From an uncultured Flavobacteriales bacterium (GTDB lineage Bacteria > Bacteroidota > Bacteroidia > Flavobacteriales_D > Crocinitomicaceae): a stretch of DNA of 64,000 nt. The DNA lies in contig CAJWRM010000007.1 in assembly GCA_913046365.1 (NCBI GenBank), forward strand, positions 18,456 to 82,455, written 5' to 3'. The position numbers were made by a program, and so were the translations under genes. The notes beneath the pieces are model-generated. The model did no database searches. It was not told where the DNA came from and worked only from the letters and a program-made list of their open reading frames with translations. Positions 26,035 to 36,624 of the stretch are shown in pieces. Position 1 is the stretch's first letter. Every line of letters begins with the position of its first letter.

Positions 26035-29000
26035 ATGGAACAAATCCCACCTTATAGGCCCAAAAATAAAATCAGAATTGTAACCGCCGCATCTTTGTTT
26101 GACGGCCATGATGCTGCTATTAATATTATGCGTCGGATTATTCAGTCGACAGGTTGCGAGGTAATACACCTTGGACACGACCGCTCTGTTGAGGAAGTTG
26201 TGGATTGTGCGATACAGGAGGATGCTCAGGCGATAGCCATGACCTCATACCAGGGTGGACATAATGAGTATTTTAAATATATGTATGATCTTCTGTGTGA
26301 AAAAGGAGCTCCTCACATCAAAATTTTTGGTGGAGGAGGTGGAACTATATTGCCGGAAGAGATTTCAGTTTTACAGGATTACGGTGTGGAAAGAATTTAT
26401 CACCCTGACGATGGCAGAACCATGGGTTTGCAAGGGATGATTAATGATTTAGTTGAGCGTTGTGATTATGGTTTAGGTGAAAATTTAGAGCATGATATAA
26501 AAAAGATAAGAAGAAAGGATGTTCCTGCCATAGCGCGGACGATATCTGCAGCTGAGAATTTCCCGAAAATACATGAAGAAGCCTTGTCTGAGATTAGAAA
26601 TATCTCGAAAAAGAGTGCTATTCCTGTGCTTGGCATCACTGGAACGGGTGGTGCGGGTAAATCGTCATTAGTGGATGAATTGGTACGCAGATTTCTTGTT
26701 GATTTTGAAGGCAAGGAAATTGCGGTAGTTTCTGTAGATCCTTCTAAAAGAAAGACTGGAGGTGCTTTACTTGGTGATCGAATTAGAATGAACTCGATTA
26801 AAAATAGTCGTGTATACATGCGCTCTTTGGCAACACGACAATCTAATTTAGCCTTGTCAAAGCACGTTGCTGAGGCGCTTTCGATACTAAAAGCAGCAGA
26901 ATATGATTTAATTATTCTTGAAACGTCTGGTATAGGACAATCAGATACGGAAATATTAGATCATTCTGATGTATCTCTTTATGTAATGACCCCAGAATAT
27001 GGAGCGGCAACACAGCTTGAGAAAATAGATATGCTTGATTTCGCAGATGTGATTGCACTGAATAAGTTTGATAAAAGAGGTGCGCTTGATGCACTAAGAG
27101 ATGTCAGGAAACAATACCAGCGAAATCATAACCTTTGGGATGCCAATGTAGATGATATGCCTGTTCATGGAACAATTGCTTCTCAATTTAATGATCCAGG
27201 AATGAATTCGCTCTACAAGGTAATCATGGATCAGCTTGTTGAAAAGACAAATGCAGAGCTTCATTCTACTTTTGAGATTACACGTGAAATGTCTGAAAAG
27301 ATTTTTGTAATACCTCCGGACCGAACAAGATATTTATCTGAGATATCAGAAAACAACAGAGCATATAATAAATGGGTTGAAGCACAGGTAAAAGTTGCGG
27401 ATAAATTATTTGGTTTGACGCAAACGATTGATACACTTAAAGAATCGAATTATGATGATAAGGACCGATTAATAAAAAATATTCAAGAGGTTTTAGAGAA
27501 GGAAAAATTAAATTTTGATCCTAAGAATTGGGAAATATTACAAAACTGGAATGCGCGAAAGCAATTATTTAAGAATCCAATATTTGAATTTAAGGTAAGG
27601 GATAAGGCCTTGTCAATTCAGACCCATACTAAATCTCTTTCCCATTCTGATATTCCTAAAGTTGCATCTCCTAAATATAATGGTTGGGGTGATATTCTTC
27701 GCTGGGTACTTCAAGAAAATTTCCCGGGAGAATTCCCATATACCTCAGGATTATTTCCATTCAAGCGGGAAGGGGAGGATCCGACTCGTATGTTTGCGGG
27801 AGAAGGAGGGCCTGAAAGAACAAACAAAAGATTTCATTATGTAAGTTTGGGCATGCCGGCTAAAAGATTGTCTACAGCTTTTGATTCGGTAACACTCTAC
27901 GGGAACGACCCTGACCTTCGTCCTGATATTTATGGTAAGATTGGAAATGCGGGTGTATCTATTTGTTGTTTGGATGATGCGAAAAAACTATACTCAGGTT
28001 TTGACTTAAGTCATCCGGCAACTTCAGTATCAATGACGATAAATGGTCCAGCCCCAATGCTTTTAGCTTTCTTTATGAATGCAGCAATTGACCAAAATTG
28101 TGAGAAGTATATTAAAGCAGAAGGTCTTGAGGAAGCTACTGAAAAGAAAATTAAGTCTATCTATAAGGCGAAAGGGGGCAAGCGTCCTAGTTATAATGGT
28201 GAACTTCCCGAGGGGAATGATGGTCTTGGTCTTATGTTGCTTGGTATCACAGGAGATCAGGTGTTACCTTTAGCCATATACAATGAGATTAAAGCTAAAA
28301 CACTTACCCAAGTTAGAGGAACTGTCCAGGCCGATATTTTAAAAGAAGATCAAGCACAAAACACCTGTATTTTTTCTACTGAATTCGCTTTGAGGTTAAT
28401 GGGAGATGTTCAAGAATACTTTATCAATAATGGTGTCCGGAATTTTTATTCCGTTTCTATTTCTGGATATCACATTGCGGAGGCAGGAGCCAATCCAATA
28501 ACCCAACTGGCTTTTACACTTGCAAATGGCTTTACCTATGTTGAGTATTACCTAAGCCGAGGAATGAATATTAATGATTTTGGTCCAAATCTTTCTTTTT
28601 TCTTCTCTAATGGAATTGACCCTGAGTATGCAGTAATTGGGAGGGTGGCAAGAAAGATATGGTCCAAGGCAATGGCGAAGAAATACGGTGCAAATTCAAG
28701 GGCTCAAATGTTGAAGTATCACATCCAAACCTCCGGTCGTTCTCTGCATGCACAGGAGATTGACTTTAATGATATCCGAACAACATTGCAAGCCTTGTAT
28801 GCGATATATGACAATTGTAACTCATTACATACGAATGCATATGATGAGGCGATCACTACACCTACCGAGGAGTCTGTTCGACGTGCAATGGCGATTCAGT
28901 TGATTATAAATAGGGAGCTTGGTTTAGCTAAAAATGAAAATCCGCTTCAAGGAAGCTTTATTATTGAAGATCTAACAGATTTAGTGGAGGAGGCTGTCCT

Positions 29001-29415
29001 TTCTGAGTTCGATAGGATTACTGAGCGCGGAGGAGTTTTAGGTGCTATGGAAACCATGTATCAAAGGTCTAAGATTCAGGAGGAGTCTCTCTATTATGAA
29101 ACACTTAAGCATACAGGTGAATTCCCAATTATTGGTGTAAACACATTTTTAAGCTCGAAGGGTTCTCCTACGGTATTGCCTAAAGAGGTCATTAGAGCAA
29201 CAGAGGACGAAAAGCAATACCAAATTGAAATGCTTAATAATTTGCATGAAGCAGAGAAAGATAGCACACAGAAAGGTATCAAAACGATTCAGGATGCTGC
29301 CGTGAGTAATCAAAACATGTTCGAAGAGCTCATGGAGATCTGCAAACATGCTTCACTTGGGCAAGTTACGCATGCTTTGTTTGAGGTTGGCGGTCAGTAT
29401 AGAAGAAATATGTAA
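26035..29415 (+). CDS. icmF: Fused acyl-CoA mutase IcmF (B12 domain, G-protein chaperone, mutase)
   Basis: 1126 residues in IcmF order. N-terminal cobalamin-binding domain (about 10-150) with FDGHDAA giving Asp23 and His25, the lower ligand; the third motif position is Ala as often seen in IcmF. The MeaB/MeaI-like GTPase domain follows from about 195, with P-loop [12 protein letters not shown] (about 200-211) and NKFDKRG. The C-terminal half (about 560-1126) is the mutase barrel, with [32 protein letters not shown] and the TNAYDEA motif. The enzyme interconverts isobutyryl-CoA and butyryl-CoA, possibly related acyl-CoAs, with adenosylcobalamin; the GTPase protects it. The substrate (isobutyryl versus pivalyl or methylmalonyl) is not decided. 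Confidence 0.92.
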   Translation: MEQIPPYRPKNKIRIVTAASLFDGHDAAINIMRRIIQSTGCEVIHLGHDRSVEEVVDCAIQEDAQAIAMTSYQGGHNEYFKYMYDLLCEKGAPHIKIFGGGGGTILPEEISVLQDYGVERIYHPDDGRTMGLQGMINDLVERCDYGLGENLEHDIKKIRRKDVPAIARTISAAENFPKIHEEALSEIRNISKKSAIPVLGITGTGGAGKSSLVDELVRRFLVDFEGKEIAVVSVDPSKRKTGGALLGDRIRMNSIKNSRVYMRSLATRQSNLALSKHVAEALSILKAAEYDLIILETSGIGQSDTEILDHSDVSLYVMTPEYGAATQLEKIDMLDFADVIALNKFDKRGALDALRDVRKQYQRNHNLWDANVDDMPVHGTIASQFNDPGMNSLYKVIMDQLVEKTNAELHSTFEITREMSEKIFVIPPDRTRYLSEISENNRAYNKWVEAQVKVADKLFGLTQTIDTLKESNYDDKDRLIKNIQEVLEKEKLNFDPKNWEILQNWNARKQLFKNPIFEFKVRDKALSIQTHTKSLSHSDIPKVASPKYNGWGDILRWVLQENFPGEFPYTSGLFPFKREGEDPTRMFAGEGGPERTNKRFHYVSLGMPAKRLSTAFDSVTLYGNDPDLRPDIYGKIGNAGVSICCLDDAKKLYSGFDLSHPATSVSMTINGPAPMLLAFFMNAAIDQNCEKYIKAEGLEEATEKKIKSIYKAKGGKRPSYNGELPEGNDGLGLMLLGITGDQVLPLAIYNEIKAKTLTQVRGTVQADILKEDQAQNTCIFSTEFALRLMGDVQEYFINNGVRNFYSVSISGYHIAEAGANPITQLAFTLANGFTYVEYYLSRGMNINDFGPNLSFFFSNGIDPEYAVIGRVARKIWSKAMAKKYGANSRAQMLKYHIQTSGRSLHAQEIDFNDIRTTLQALYAIYDNCNSLHTNAYDEAITTPTEESVRRAMAIQLIINRELGLAKNENPLQGSFIIEDLTDLVEEAVLSEFDRITERGGVLGAMETMYQRSKIQEESLYYETLKHTGEFPIIGVNTFLSSKGSPTVLPKEVIRATEDEKQYQIEMLNNLHEAEKDSTQKGIKTIQDAAVSNQNMFEELMEICKHASLGQVTHALFEVGGQYRRNM

Positions 29416-29426
29416 CCGTATATATT

Positions 29427-29945
29427 ATGTTTTCTATTGGCGAGGTTATTTCTATTTTACATGAAACGGGAAGGTATACAATCGAATCTATTGAGAATGA
29501 TTTGCTGCACGTTATTGATGAGCATGGTTTTCTTTTGAAGATTCCCTTGGATAAAGCTGTTAAAATCCATTTTTTTAATACCGGAGATGTTCAAGCCAAA
29601 GAGGTGGATCGTGCAAAGCCGAAAACGAATAAAATAAATGCGGAAGATATTCCTAGACTAGATCTTCATTTTGAGTCATTTGATGCCAATAAGTATGAGG
29701 CTTCAGCCCATGAAAAATTCACTATTCAGATGAATACCTTTAAACGATTTGTAAATGATCATTTAAAGAAAAAAACAACCCGTATTCTGATTATTCACGG
29801 TGTTGGAGAAGGTCGCTTAAAGAGTGAGATTTTATCGTGTTTAAGAGGTAGAAGGGGCTACGACATGAATGATGCAAACTACAGCCAGCGTGGAGTAGGC
29901 GCATCATATATAGACATTAAGGTTTCGATTGCCGAACCTCTATAA
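29427..29945 (+). CDS. Smr-domain protein
   Basis: 172 residues. The N-terminal part is a small beta domain (1-75, [11 protein letters not shown]...), and the C-terminal 85 residues are an Smr (MutS-related) domain with [24 protein letters not shown] and a final strand. Smr domains act as nicking endonucleases or RNA-binding modules. It starts 11 bases after icmF and overlaps the 3' end of the convergent ferredoxin gene by 6 bases. Confidence 0.85.
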   Translation: MFSIGEVISILHETGRYTIESIENDLLHVIDEHGFLLKIPLDKAVKIHFFNTGDVQAKEVDRAKPKTNKINAEDIPRLDLHFESFDANKYEASAHEKFTIQMNTFKRFVNDHLKKKTTRILIIHGVGEGRLKSEILSCLRGRRGYDMNDANYSQRGVGASYIDIKVSIAEPL

Positions 29946-30287
29946 ATGTAAAAAGCTTTTTTTAGCGAGGAGTTCGTCTTCAGATTCACGATAATCAGGG
30001 TCATCTACACAACAATCTACAGGGCATACAGCCGCGCATTGAGGTTCGTCATGAAAACCCGCACACTCCGTACATTTGTCATGAGAAATGTAGTATACAT
30101 CCATGTCCACGGGTTCAAAGGATTGATCTGCGTCAACTTCATCTCCATCAAGTGTGGTAATGATGCCGTTTAATGAGGTTCCATCGGCGTATTTCCATTC
30201 TGCACCACCCTCATAAATTGCATTATTTGGACATTCGGGCTCGCACGCTCCGCAGTTTATACATTCATCTGTTATCATTATAGACAT
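29940..30287 (-). CDS. 2x[4Fe-4S] ferredoxin, long form
   Basis: 115 residues. Cluster-binding Cys9, Cys12, Cys15 and Cys19 ([12 protein letters not shown]) and Cys72, Cys75, Cys84 and Cys88 ([18 protein letters not shown]) are visible, so there are two 4Fe-4S sites separated by an insertion with acidic residues (20-70). The insertion EYEGGAEW/DGTSL matches long ferredoxins common in Bacteroidota. It carries electrons to unknown partners; the divergent LuxC-like reductase is one possible neighbour but NADPH is its usual donor. A SD-like AAGGTG precedes the start. Confidence 0.9.
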   Translation of the reverse strand: MSIMITDECINCGACEPECPNNAIYEGGAEWKYADGTSLNGIITTLDGDEVDADQSFEPVDMDVYYISHDKCTECAGFHDEPQCAAVCPVDCCVDDPDYRESEDELLAKKSFLHL

Positions 30288-30304
30288 ACCACACCTTTTT
30301 TATA

Positions 30305-30312
30305 CAAATATA
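30305..30312 (-). promoter_or_regulatory. -7 box of the ferredoxin gene
   Basis: TATATTTG on the minus strand, 18 bases before the ATG. A TTG sits 24 bases further upstream, slightly beyond the usual spacing, so the -33 element is uncertain. Confidence 0.5.
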
Positions 30313-30360
30313 AACCCCAAATTTGATTCTTTTGTTCAATCTTACAAAAAAGAAGCTTAG

Positions 30361-30368
30361 TATATTTG
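30361..30368 (+). promoter_or_regulatory. -7 box of the acyl-CoA reductase gene
   Basis: TATATTTG ends four bases before the GTG start codon, so the transcript should begin at or next to the start codon. No TTG is seen at the expected 17-23 base spacing. Confidence 0.5.
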
Positions 30369-30372
30369 TACC

Positions 30373-31419
30373 GTGAAAAGAGAATCATTAATTCAAGCCT
30401 TTAGTCAACTCGGTATTGTATTGCGAAATATAGGTGAAAAAAAGCCCTGGAATAATTTTGAAATAGGTGTCACTGAGTCCGAGTATAATCAGCTGATTAC
30501 TACTATTGAAAAGCTTAAGCATCATAATGGATGGTATACCGAACCAATGGTTAGAAAAGCAATGCTTAATCTGGGGAGTGCACTAGAGACAGATCATTTA
30601 GTATCTTGGTGCTCGAAATATACATTCACAAGTCAACCAAAAACGATTGCTGTCATTATGGCTGGAAATATTCCGCTTGTTGGTTTTCATGATTTTCTTT
30701 GTGTGTTGCTTTCGGGAAATAAAGTGTTGGCTAAAATGAGCTCGGAAGATGACAAGCTTTTACCGGTTTTGGTCGAGTTTTTGGTTTGTTTTTATCCCGA
30801 AATACGAAAATACATATCATTTTCTAGTCGAAATATGAAAGGCTTTGATGCCGTAATTGCGACTGGAAGTAACACAAGTTTTCTCCATTTTGAACAATAT
30901 TTTTCCAAATACCCACATATATTTAGAAAGAATAGGACCTCAGTTGCCGTTCTCAGTGGTCGTGAAACGGGCGCAGAGCTGATGTCTTTGGGTAGCGATA
31001 TTTTTGATTTTTTCGGACGTGGTTGCCGAAGTGTTTCGCATCTCTTACTTCCGGAGTCTTATGATATAAATAAGGTTTTTGAACATATTGTTCATCAAGG
31101 AGAGGTGATTAATAATAAAAAATATGGCAACAATTATGATTACAATAAGGCCGTTCATTTGATGAATCAAGAAAAATTGTTGGACAATAATTTTGTCTTA
31201 ATGAAGGAAACAAAAGATCTGCATTCTCCGCTTGGTATGATCTACTATCATTTTTATAATGACTTGACTGAGGTGTATGATTATCTTGAACAGCACAAGG
31301 GTGCTATTCAATGTTCAATTGGGTTGAATGGTTTACCTTTTGGCACAGCGCAATGTCCGGCATTGGATGATTACGCGGATCAAGTGGATACTATGAAATG
31401 GTTGAGTAAATTAAGTTAA
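30373..31419 (+). CDS. LuxC-like acyl-CoA reductase
   Basis: 348 residues starting at GTG 30373. It has the Bacteroidota acyl-CoA reductase pattern: VMAGNIPLVGFHDFLCVLLSGNKVL, CVLLS, FDAVIATGSNTS, RTSVAVLSGRETG, and DIFDFFGRGCRSVSHL, where Cys of GRGC is the likely thioester nucleophile as in aldehyde dehydrogenase-like enzymes. Reduction of acyl-CoA to aldehyde with NADPH is the known LuxC reaction. No luxD or luxE is nearby, so bioluminescence is not implied. It is upstream of map by about 40 bases, possibly in one unit. Confidence 0.85.
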   Translation: MKRESLIQAFSQLGIVLRNIGEKKPWNNFEIGVTESEYNQLITTIEKLKHHNGWYTEPMVRKAMLNLGSALETDHLVSWCSKYTFTSQPKTIAVIMAGNIPLVGFHDFLCVLLSGNKVLAKMSSEDDKLLPVLVEFLVCFYPEIRKYISFSSRNMKGFDAVIATGSNTSFLHFEQYFSKYPHIFRKNRTSVAVLSGRETGAELMSLGSDIFDFFGRGCRSVSHLLLPESYDINKVFEHIVHQGEVINNKKYGNNYDYNKAVHLMNQEKLLDNNFVLMKETKDLHSPLGMIYYHFYNDLTEVYDYLEQHKGAIQCSIGLNGLPFGTAQCPALDDYADQVDTMKWLSKLS

Positions 31420-31445
31420 TTATTCATCTATCAATAAGAATTATC

Positions 31446-31453
31446 TACCTTTG
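31446..31453 (+). promoter_or_regulatory. -7 box of the map gene
   Basis: TACCTTTG, matching TAnnTTTG, six bases before ATG 31460. No TTG -33 element is visible at the usual distance. Confidence 0.45.
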
Positions 31454-31459
31454 CGACCC

Positions 31460-32260
31460 ATGTCGTTATTTAACAAATACATGATATTATACAAATCAAA
31501 AGAAGAAATTGCAATCATGCGTGATGCAGCGCAGGTGGTAAGCAGAACATTAGGGAAGGTCGCTAAACTAATTAAGCCGGGAATAACGCCCCTTTCATTG
31601 GATAAAATGGCACATGATTATATCCTTTCGCAAGATGCTAAGCCAGGATTTCTTGGTCTATACGGTTGTCCTAGTACCTTGTTGATTTCTGTTAATGAGC
31701 AAGTTGTACATGGTTTACCTACTGAAAAACCTTTTGAGGAAGGAGATATCGTTTCAGTTGATTGTGGTGCCGTTTATAAAGGATATTATGGTGATCATGC
31801 ATATACATTTAAGGTTGGCGATGTATCTGACGAGCGAAGTCATCTGCTTAAGGTTACCAAAGAGTGTCTTTATTTAGGGATTGAGCAATGCACGACAGCC
31901 AATCGATTGGAGGACATTGGTTGGGCCATACAGCAACATGCTGAAAAAAATAATTTCGGAGTGGTAAGAGATCTTGTGGGGCATGGTCTAGGAAAAACAT
32001 TGCACGAGGAGCCTCAAGTTCCTAATTTTGGCCGTAGAGGGCGTGGTAAAAAAATCCAAAATGGACTAACGATTGCCATTGAGCCTATGATCAATATGGG
32101 GACTGAGAAAGTTCTAACACTTGATGACGAATGGACGATCGTAACTGAAGACGGAATGCCCAGCGCACATTTTGAACATGACATAGCCATCGTAGATGGT
32201 AAGGCTGAAATTCTTTCTACCTTCGACTACATCTATGATGTAATCGGATCTGATGATTAG
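31460..32260 (+). CDS. map: Type I methionine aminopeptidase
   Basis: 266 residues from ATG 31460; ATG 31481 would give MILYKSKEEI, the usual family start, so the N-terminal seven residues are uncertain. The frame continues upstream to a TTG at 31451 that lies in the promoter box. Metal-ligand regions are VDCGAVYKGYYGDHAYTF (Asp pair), GHGLGKTLHEEP (His), IAIEPMINMG (Glu) and TSAHFEHDIAIV (Glu). It removes N-terminal Met from new proteins. The next gene overlaps by 8 bases. Confidence 0.93.
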   Translation: MSLFNKYMILYKSKEEIAIMRDAAQVVSRTLGKVAKLIKPGITPLSLDKMAHDYILSQDAKPGFLGLYGCPSTLLISVNEQVVHGLPTEKPFEEGDIVSVDCGAVYKGYYGDHAYTFKVGDVSDERSHLLKVTKECLYLGIEQCTTANRLEDIGWAIQQHAEKNNFGVVRDLVGHGLGKTLHEEPQVPNFGRRGRGKKIQNGLTIAIEPMINMGTEKVLTLDDEWTIVTEDGMPSAHFEHDIAIVDGKAEILSTFDYIYDVIGSDD

Positions 32261-32816
32261 GGAGAAGAAGTTTGTTTTTTTAGCTGTGTTGACCTTTTTA
32301 GCTTATGGCTTAGGACTATTTTTTGAGGCTAATTTTTTTTTACTTCCCTTTCCTATTTTTGATTTTGTTTTACTTTGGGGTGCTTTGCGGTTCATTCTGA
32401 TGAATGCAAATAGCAGAAAGGGATACAGCTATTTATTTCTTTTGGGGATATTGCTGAAAATAAGTGTTAATCCGATACTTACGGCATCGCTATTAAATCA
32501 AAATCAGCTTATTGATCTAGATACTTCGGTAATTCCGGATTTTTTGTTGGTATTCAGTTTGCTCTTCTTTTTTGTAAGCTTTATCGCTTGGAATATTCAA
32601 GAAAAACTATCCCTTCACTGGTTGTGGCATACACTTCATGCCCTTATTGGTATATTTGCCTTAACCCTAGATTTATGGTTTATTTTGTTTTTTGCGCTAC
32701 TTCCAGCAATTCTTCTATATGTAAAAAACAAAGAAAACAACTTTCGCTATATCTGGCATTTATATTTCCTACTTGAGCTCATGACAATATTTATGCTATT
32801 CTTTGTTGTCCATTAA
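32253..32816 (+). CDS. Multi-pass membrane protein of unknown function, 187 aa
   Basis: 187 residues with about five or six hydrophobic segments; the sequence is almost all Leu, Phe, Ile and Trp with short charged loops (NANSRKGYS, KNKENNFRY). I recognise no family. It overlaps map by 8 bases, so it is probably translated from the same transcript. No signal peptide cleavage is expected. Confidence 0.6.
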   Translation: MIREKKFVFLAVLTFLAYGLGLFFEANFFLLPFPIFDFVLLWGALRFILMNANSRKGYSYLFLLGILLKISVNPILTASLLNQNQLIDLDTSVIPDFLLVFSLLFFFVSFIAWNIQEKLSLHWLWHTLHALIGIFALTLDLWFILFFALLPAILLYVKNKENNFRYIWHLYFLLELMTIFMLFFVVH

Positions 32817-32836
32817 AATAGCATCAAGCTTTGAAT

Positions 32837-34228
32837 CTATAAATGTATGACCTCACCGTAGGCTGCTGCCGCTGCTTCCATTACGGCCTCTGACATTGTT
32901 GGGTGTGGGTGAATCGTTTTAATCAATTCTTCTCCTGTGGTCTCGAGTTTACGAATCGCAACAATTTCTGCAATCATTTCAGTAACATTCGCTCCAATCA
33001 TGTGCGCGCCCAATAGCTCACCATATTTGGCATCAAACAGTAATTTAACAAAACCGTCTTTTGCACCGGCTGCACTTGCTTTACCTGAAGCAGAGAATGG
33101 GAATTTTCCGATCTTTAATTCGATGCCTGCTTCTTTCGCTGCTTTTTCTGTCATACCCACTGAAGCGATCTCAGGTGAACAATAAGTACAACCTGGAATA
33201 TTTCCGTAATCAATAGCTTCAGGGTGGTGGCCTGCTATTTTTTCGACACAAACAATTCCCTCTGCCGAAGCGACATGCGCTAAAGCCGGACCTGGGACAA
33301 CATCGCCGATTGCATAGTAGCCGGGCATATTTGTTTGGTAAAAGTCATCCACAAGAATTCTTCCTTTGTCTACAACAATACCCACGTCTTCTAAACCTAT
33401 ATTTTCAATGTTAGCCTGAATACCAACGGCGGACAATACAACATCGCATTCAATTTTCTCTTCTCCTTTCGAAGTTTTAACTGAAACTACGCATTGCTTA
33501 CCTGAGGTATCCACACTTTCTACAGAAGAGCCTGTCATCACCTTGATTCCAGATTTCTTGAATGTTTTTTCGAGCTGTTTCGATACATCCGCATCTTCAA
33601 CGGGGACAATATTTGGTAGGTATTCCACAACCGTTACTTCTGTTCCAATTGCATTATAGAAATAAGCGAATTCAACACCAATTGCACCGGAGCCCACAAC
33701 AACCATTTTCTTGGGCTGTGTTTTTAATGTCATTGCTTGTCTATATCCAATTATTTTTTCACCGTCTTGAGGTAGGTTAGGTAATGTTCTTGACCTTGCT
33801 CCAGTAGCAATAATTAAACCTCTAGATGCAGTGAAGTCTGTGCTTTTACCCGCCTCATCGGTAACCGTAACGGTTTTATTTGCTTTGATGACTCCGTTTC
33901 CAGTCAGCACATCAATTTTATTCTTCTTCATTAAAAACTTGATCCCGTTGCTCATTCCATCAGCAACATCTCGGCTTCTTTTGACCATTCCCGCGAAGTC
34001 TGCTTTCGCATCTTTAACGGTTATTCCGTAATCTGAAGCATGACTTAAGTACTCGAATACATTTGCAGATTTTAGAAGCGCCTTTGTTGGGATGCATCCC
34101 CAATTCAGACATATCCCACCTAATTCTTCTCGTTCAACGATTGCTGTCTTTAAACCTAGCTGTGATGCTCTAATAGCAGTAACGTATCCTCCTGGGCCAC
34201 TTCCTACTACAATAATGTCATAATTCAT
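32837..34228 (-). CDS. lpd: Dihydrolipoyl dehydrogenase
   Basis: Start at ATG 34228 (MNYDIIVVGSGPGG); the frame to 34249 has no further conserved residues and the -7 box lies at 34247-34254. 463 residues. FAD-binding GSGPGG, the redox-active disulfide Cys40/Cys45 (GGICLNWGCIPTK), NAD-binding GSGAIGVEFA, second FAD site YAIGDVV and the C-terminal HPHPTMSE with the His-Glu pair are all present. This E3 subunit re-oxidises lipoyl groups of pyruvate, 2-oxoglutarate, branched-chain dehydrogenase complexes and the glycine cleavage system; gcvT is encoded at 44774-45856. Confidence 0.95.
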   Translation of the reverse strand: MNYDIIVVGSGPGGYVTAIRASQLGLKTAIVEREELGGICLNWGCIPTKALLKSANVFEYLSHASDYGITVKDAKADFAGMVKRSRDVADGMSNGIKFLMKKNKIDVLTGNGVIKANKTVTVTDEAGKSTDFTASRGLIIATGARSRTLPNLPQDGEKIIGYRQAMTLKTQPKKMVVVGSGAIGVEFAYFYNAIGTEVTVVEYLPNIVPVEDADVSKQLEKTFKKSGIKVMTGSSVESVDTSGKQCVVSVKTSKGEEKIECDVVLSAVGIQANIENIGLEDVGIVVDKGRILVDDFYQTNMPGYYAIGDVVPGPALAHVASAEGIVCVEKIAGHHPEAIDYGNIPGCTYCSPEIASVGMTEKAAKEAGIELKIGKFPFSASGKASAAGAKDGFVKLLFDAKYGELLGAHMIGANVTEMIAEIVAIRKLETTGEELIKTIHPHPTMSEAVMEAAAAAYGEVIHL

Positions 34229-34246
34229 AGTACTTATTTTAGGGAA

Positions 34247-34254
34247 CAAAAATA
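34247..34254 (-). promoter_or_regulatory. -7 box of lpd
   Basis: TATTTTTG on the minus strand, 18 bases before the chosen ATG. It supports the short start. No clear TTG partner. Confidence 0.5.
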
Positions 34255-34358
34255 CTTAAAATAATGAAATCTGATGGTGTTTTGGTTTCTTTATCAAATA
34301 TGATGTAGAGGTAGATTTAATTCTTTTTTAATATGGAATGAGATACCTATTTTATACT

Positions 34359-34366
34359 TATTTTTG
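34359..34366 (+). promoter_or_regulatory. -7 box of purL
   Basis: TATTTTTG; its last three bases are the TTG that could otherwise be read as a start codon. The purL ATG at 34385 is 18 bases downstream. The -33 element is not clear. Confidence 0.5.
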
Positions 34367-34384
34367 TCTGATAACAAAGAAGAA

Positions 34385-36622
34385 ATGAGCGAAACCCTCC
34401 AAAAAGAAGCAACAGTAGAGCAAGCGGTAGATTTAGGTCTGAGAGAAGATGAATTTGAAATGATTAAGGGCATCCTTGGTCGAACACCAAATTTTACAGA
34501 AACAGCTATATATTCTGTAATGTGGTCTGAACATTGTTCCTACAAGAATTCAATTTTATGGTTGAAGACTTTGCCAAAAGATGGTCCCCACATGCTTGTG
34601 AAGGCGGGTGAAGAGAACGCAGGATTGGTCGATATCGGTGATGGTATGGGTTGTGTTTTTAAAATAGAATCACATAATCACCCAAGTGCTTTAGAACCCT
34701 ATCAAGGCGCTGCAACTGGCGTAGGAGGAATTAATAGAGACATATTTACGATGGGCGCTCGACCTATTGCACAATTAAATTCTTTGCGCTTTGGAAATAT
34801 CGAACGCGATAGAACTAAATGGTTAGTAAAAGGAGTTGTGAAAGGTATTGGTGATTACGGTAACGCATTTGGAATTCCGATTGTTGGAGGAGAGGTGGCC
34901 TTTGAGGATTCTTACAATACAAACCCATTGGTAAATGCATTTTCTGCCGGTACAATTGATACGACAAAAATGATTTCAGCTACGGCGAAAGGGCCTGGTA
35001 ATCCAGTTTTTATTGTTGGTTCCTCAACAGGCAAGGATGGAATCGCTGGAGCAGCATTTGCTTCTAAAGATATTACTGAAGATTCTGCTTCTGATTTACC
35101 TTCTGTTCAGGTTGGTGATCCTTTCATGGAGAAATTACTACTTGAAGCTACTATGGAGCTGTCCGAAACAGATGCTATTGTTGGAATGCAGGATATGGGC
35201 GCCGCTGGTATTACATGTTCGACTTGTGAGATGAGCGCAGCTGGTGAGGTTGGTATGGAAATAGATTTGGACAAAGTACCTACTCGACAACTGAATATGC
35301 TTCCTTATGAAATTTTGCTATCAGAGTCGCAAGAACGTATGCTTGTTGTTGTGCAGAAAGGAAAGGAGCAAATCGTGAAAGATATTTTTGATAAATGGGA
35401 TCTTCATGCGGAGGAAATAGGTGTAGTAACAGATACCCAAAGGATTCGTTATTACATGAACGGTGAGCAGGTAGGGGATGTTCCAGCCGAATCATTAGTT
35501 CTTGGAGGAGGTGCTCCTCAATACGAAAGAGAATATAAAGAACCTGACTATTACAAAGAGTTTAAGAAATTTGATATTAATGCGATCGAGCAGCCTCAGG
35601 ACTTGAAAAAAGTTGCTGAAGCTATGCTTGCAATGCCGAATATTGCTTCAAAGCGATGGGTTTATGAGCAATATGATTCAATGGTGGGTACAAGGACCAT
35701 GACGACAAATGTCCCTTCTGATGCAGGTGTTGTAAACATCAAAGGAACCAACAAAGCACTTGCTATGACAGTAGACTGTAACTCACGCTATGTAAATGCC
35801 GATCCAGAAATAGGTACGATGATTGCGGTATCTGAGGCGGCCAGAAACATTGCTTGTTCAGGTGGAGAGCCGAGTGCAATTACAAATTGTTTGAATTTTG
35901 GTAATCCTTACAATCCAGAATCTTATTGGCAGTTTGTAGGAGCAATCAAAGGAATGTCAGCGGCTTGCTTAAAATTTAATACACCTGTAACAGGTGGAAA
36001 CGTTTCCTTTTACAACCAATCTGTGATTAATGGAGTGGAGGTTCCTGTTTTCCCAACTCCAACAATTGGAATGATTGGAATCTTAGAGGATAAGAGTAAG
36101 CTAATGTCATTAGATTTCAAATATAAAGGTGATTTGATTTTCTTGATTGGTAAATATGAAGAAGATATTTCATCCTCTGAATACTTAGCAAACTATCATG
36201 GTGTAAAAGCGTCTCCGGCCCCATATTTTGATTTGGATTATGAGCATAAAGTGCATGAAGTGACCAAAGAGCTGATTCAGCTAAACAGAATCAATGCTGC
36301 ACATGATGTTGCCGATGGAGGTTTGTATGTGACGCTAGTTGAAATGTCTTTTCCAAGGAATTTAGGATTTGATATTGTGACAGACTCAGAAATCCGAGAA
36401 GATGCTTTCTTATTTGGAGAGGGGCAAGGCAGAATTGTGGTTACTGTTTCTGAGGATCAGGAAGATTTGTTCCTTGAACACATGGTTAATTCAAAAGTTA
36501 ATTTTACCTTGCTAGGACATGTTACTAAGGGTAAGCTTGTCGTTGACGACGAACACTACGGTTTTGTGAATGATTCAAAAGAGATTTACAACAACGCCCT
36601 AGCTAATTTGTTAGAAGAATAA
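34385..36622 (+). CDS. purL: Phosphoribosylformylglycinamidine synthase PurL (small form)
   Basis: Start at ATG 34385 ([15 protein letters not shown]), because the upstream TTG is part of the promoter. About 745 residues, the size of the small PurL that needs PurQ and PurS. Conserved blocks: [60 protein letters not shown] and [14 protein letters not shown]. It makes FGAM in purine synthesis. DUF4290 and murA follow at gaps of 2 and 5 bases, so the three form an operon. Confidence 0.95.
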   Translation: MSETLQKEATVEQAVDLGLREDEFEMIKGILGRTPNFTETAIYSVMWSEHCSYKNSILWLKTLPKDGPHMLVKAGEENAGLVDIGDGMGCVFKIESHNHPSALEPYQGAATGVGGINRDIFTMGARPIAQLNSLRFGNIERDRTKWLVKGVVKGIGDYGNAFGIPIVGGEVAFEDSYNTNPLVNAFSAGTIDTTKMISATAKGPGNPVFIVGSSTGKDGIAGAAFASKDITEDSASDLPSVQVGDPFMEKLLLEATMELSETDAIVGMQDMGAAGITCSTCEMSAAGEVGMEIDLDKVPTRQLNMLPYEILLSESQERMLVVVQKGKEQIVKDIFDKWDLHAEEIGVVTDTQRIRYYMNGEQVGDVPAESLVLGGGAPQYEREYKEPDYYKEFKKFDINAIEQPQDLKKVAEAMLAMPNIASKRWVYEQYDSMVGTRTMTTNVPSDAGVVNIKGTNKALAMTVDCNSRYVNADPEIGTMIAVSEAARNIACSGGEPSAITNCLNFGNPYNPESYWQFVGAIKGMSAACLKFNTPVTGGNVSFYNQSVINGVEVPVFPTPTIGMIGILEDKSKLMSLDFKYKGDLIFLIGKYEEDISSSEYLANYHGVKASPAPYFDLDYEHKVHEVTKELIQLNRINAAHDVADGGLYVTLVEMSFPRNLGFDIVTDSEIREDAFLFGEGQGRIVVTVSEDQEDLFLEHMVNSKVNFTLLGHVTKGKLVVDDEHYGFVNDSKEIYNNALANLLEE

Positions 36623-36624
36623 AT

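Noticed and set aside
30373..31419. Bioluminescence (lux) locus
   Set aside because: Only a LuxC-like reductase is present; there is no luxA, luxB, luxD or luxE nearby, and such reductases are common in non-luminous Bacteroidota.
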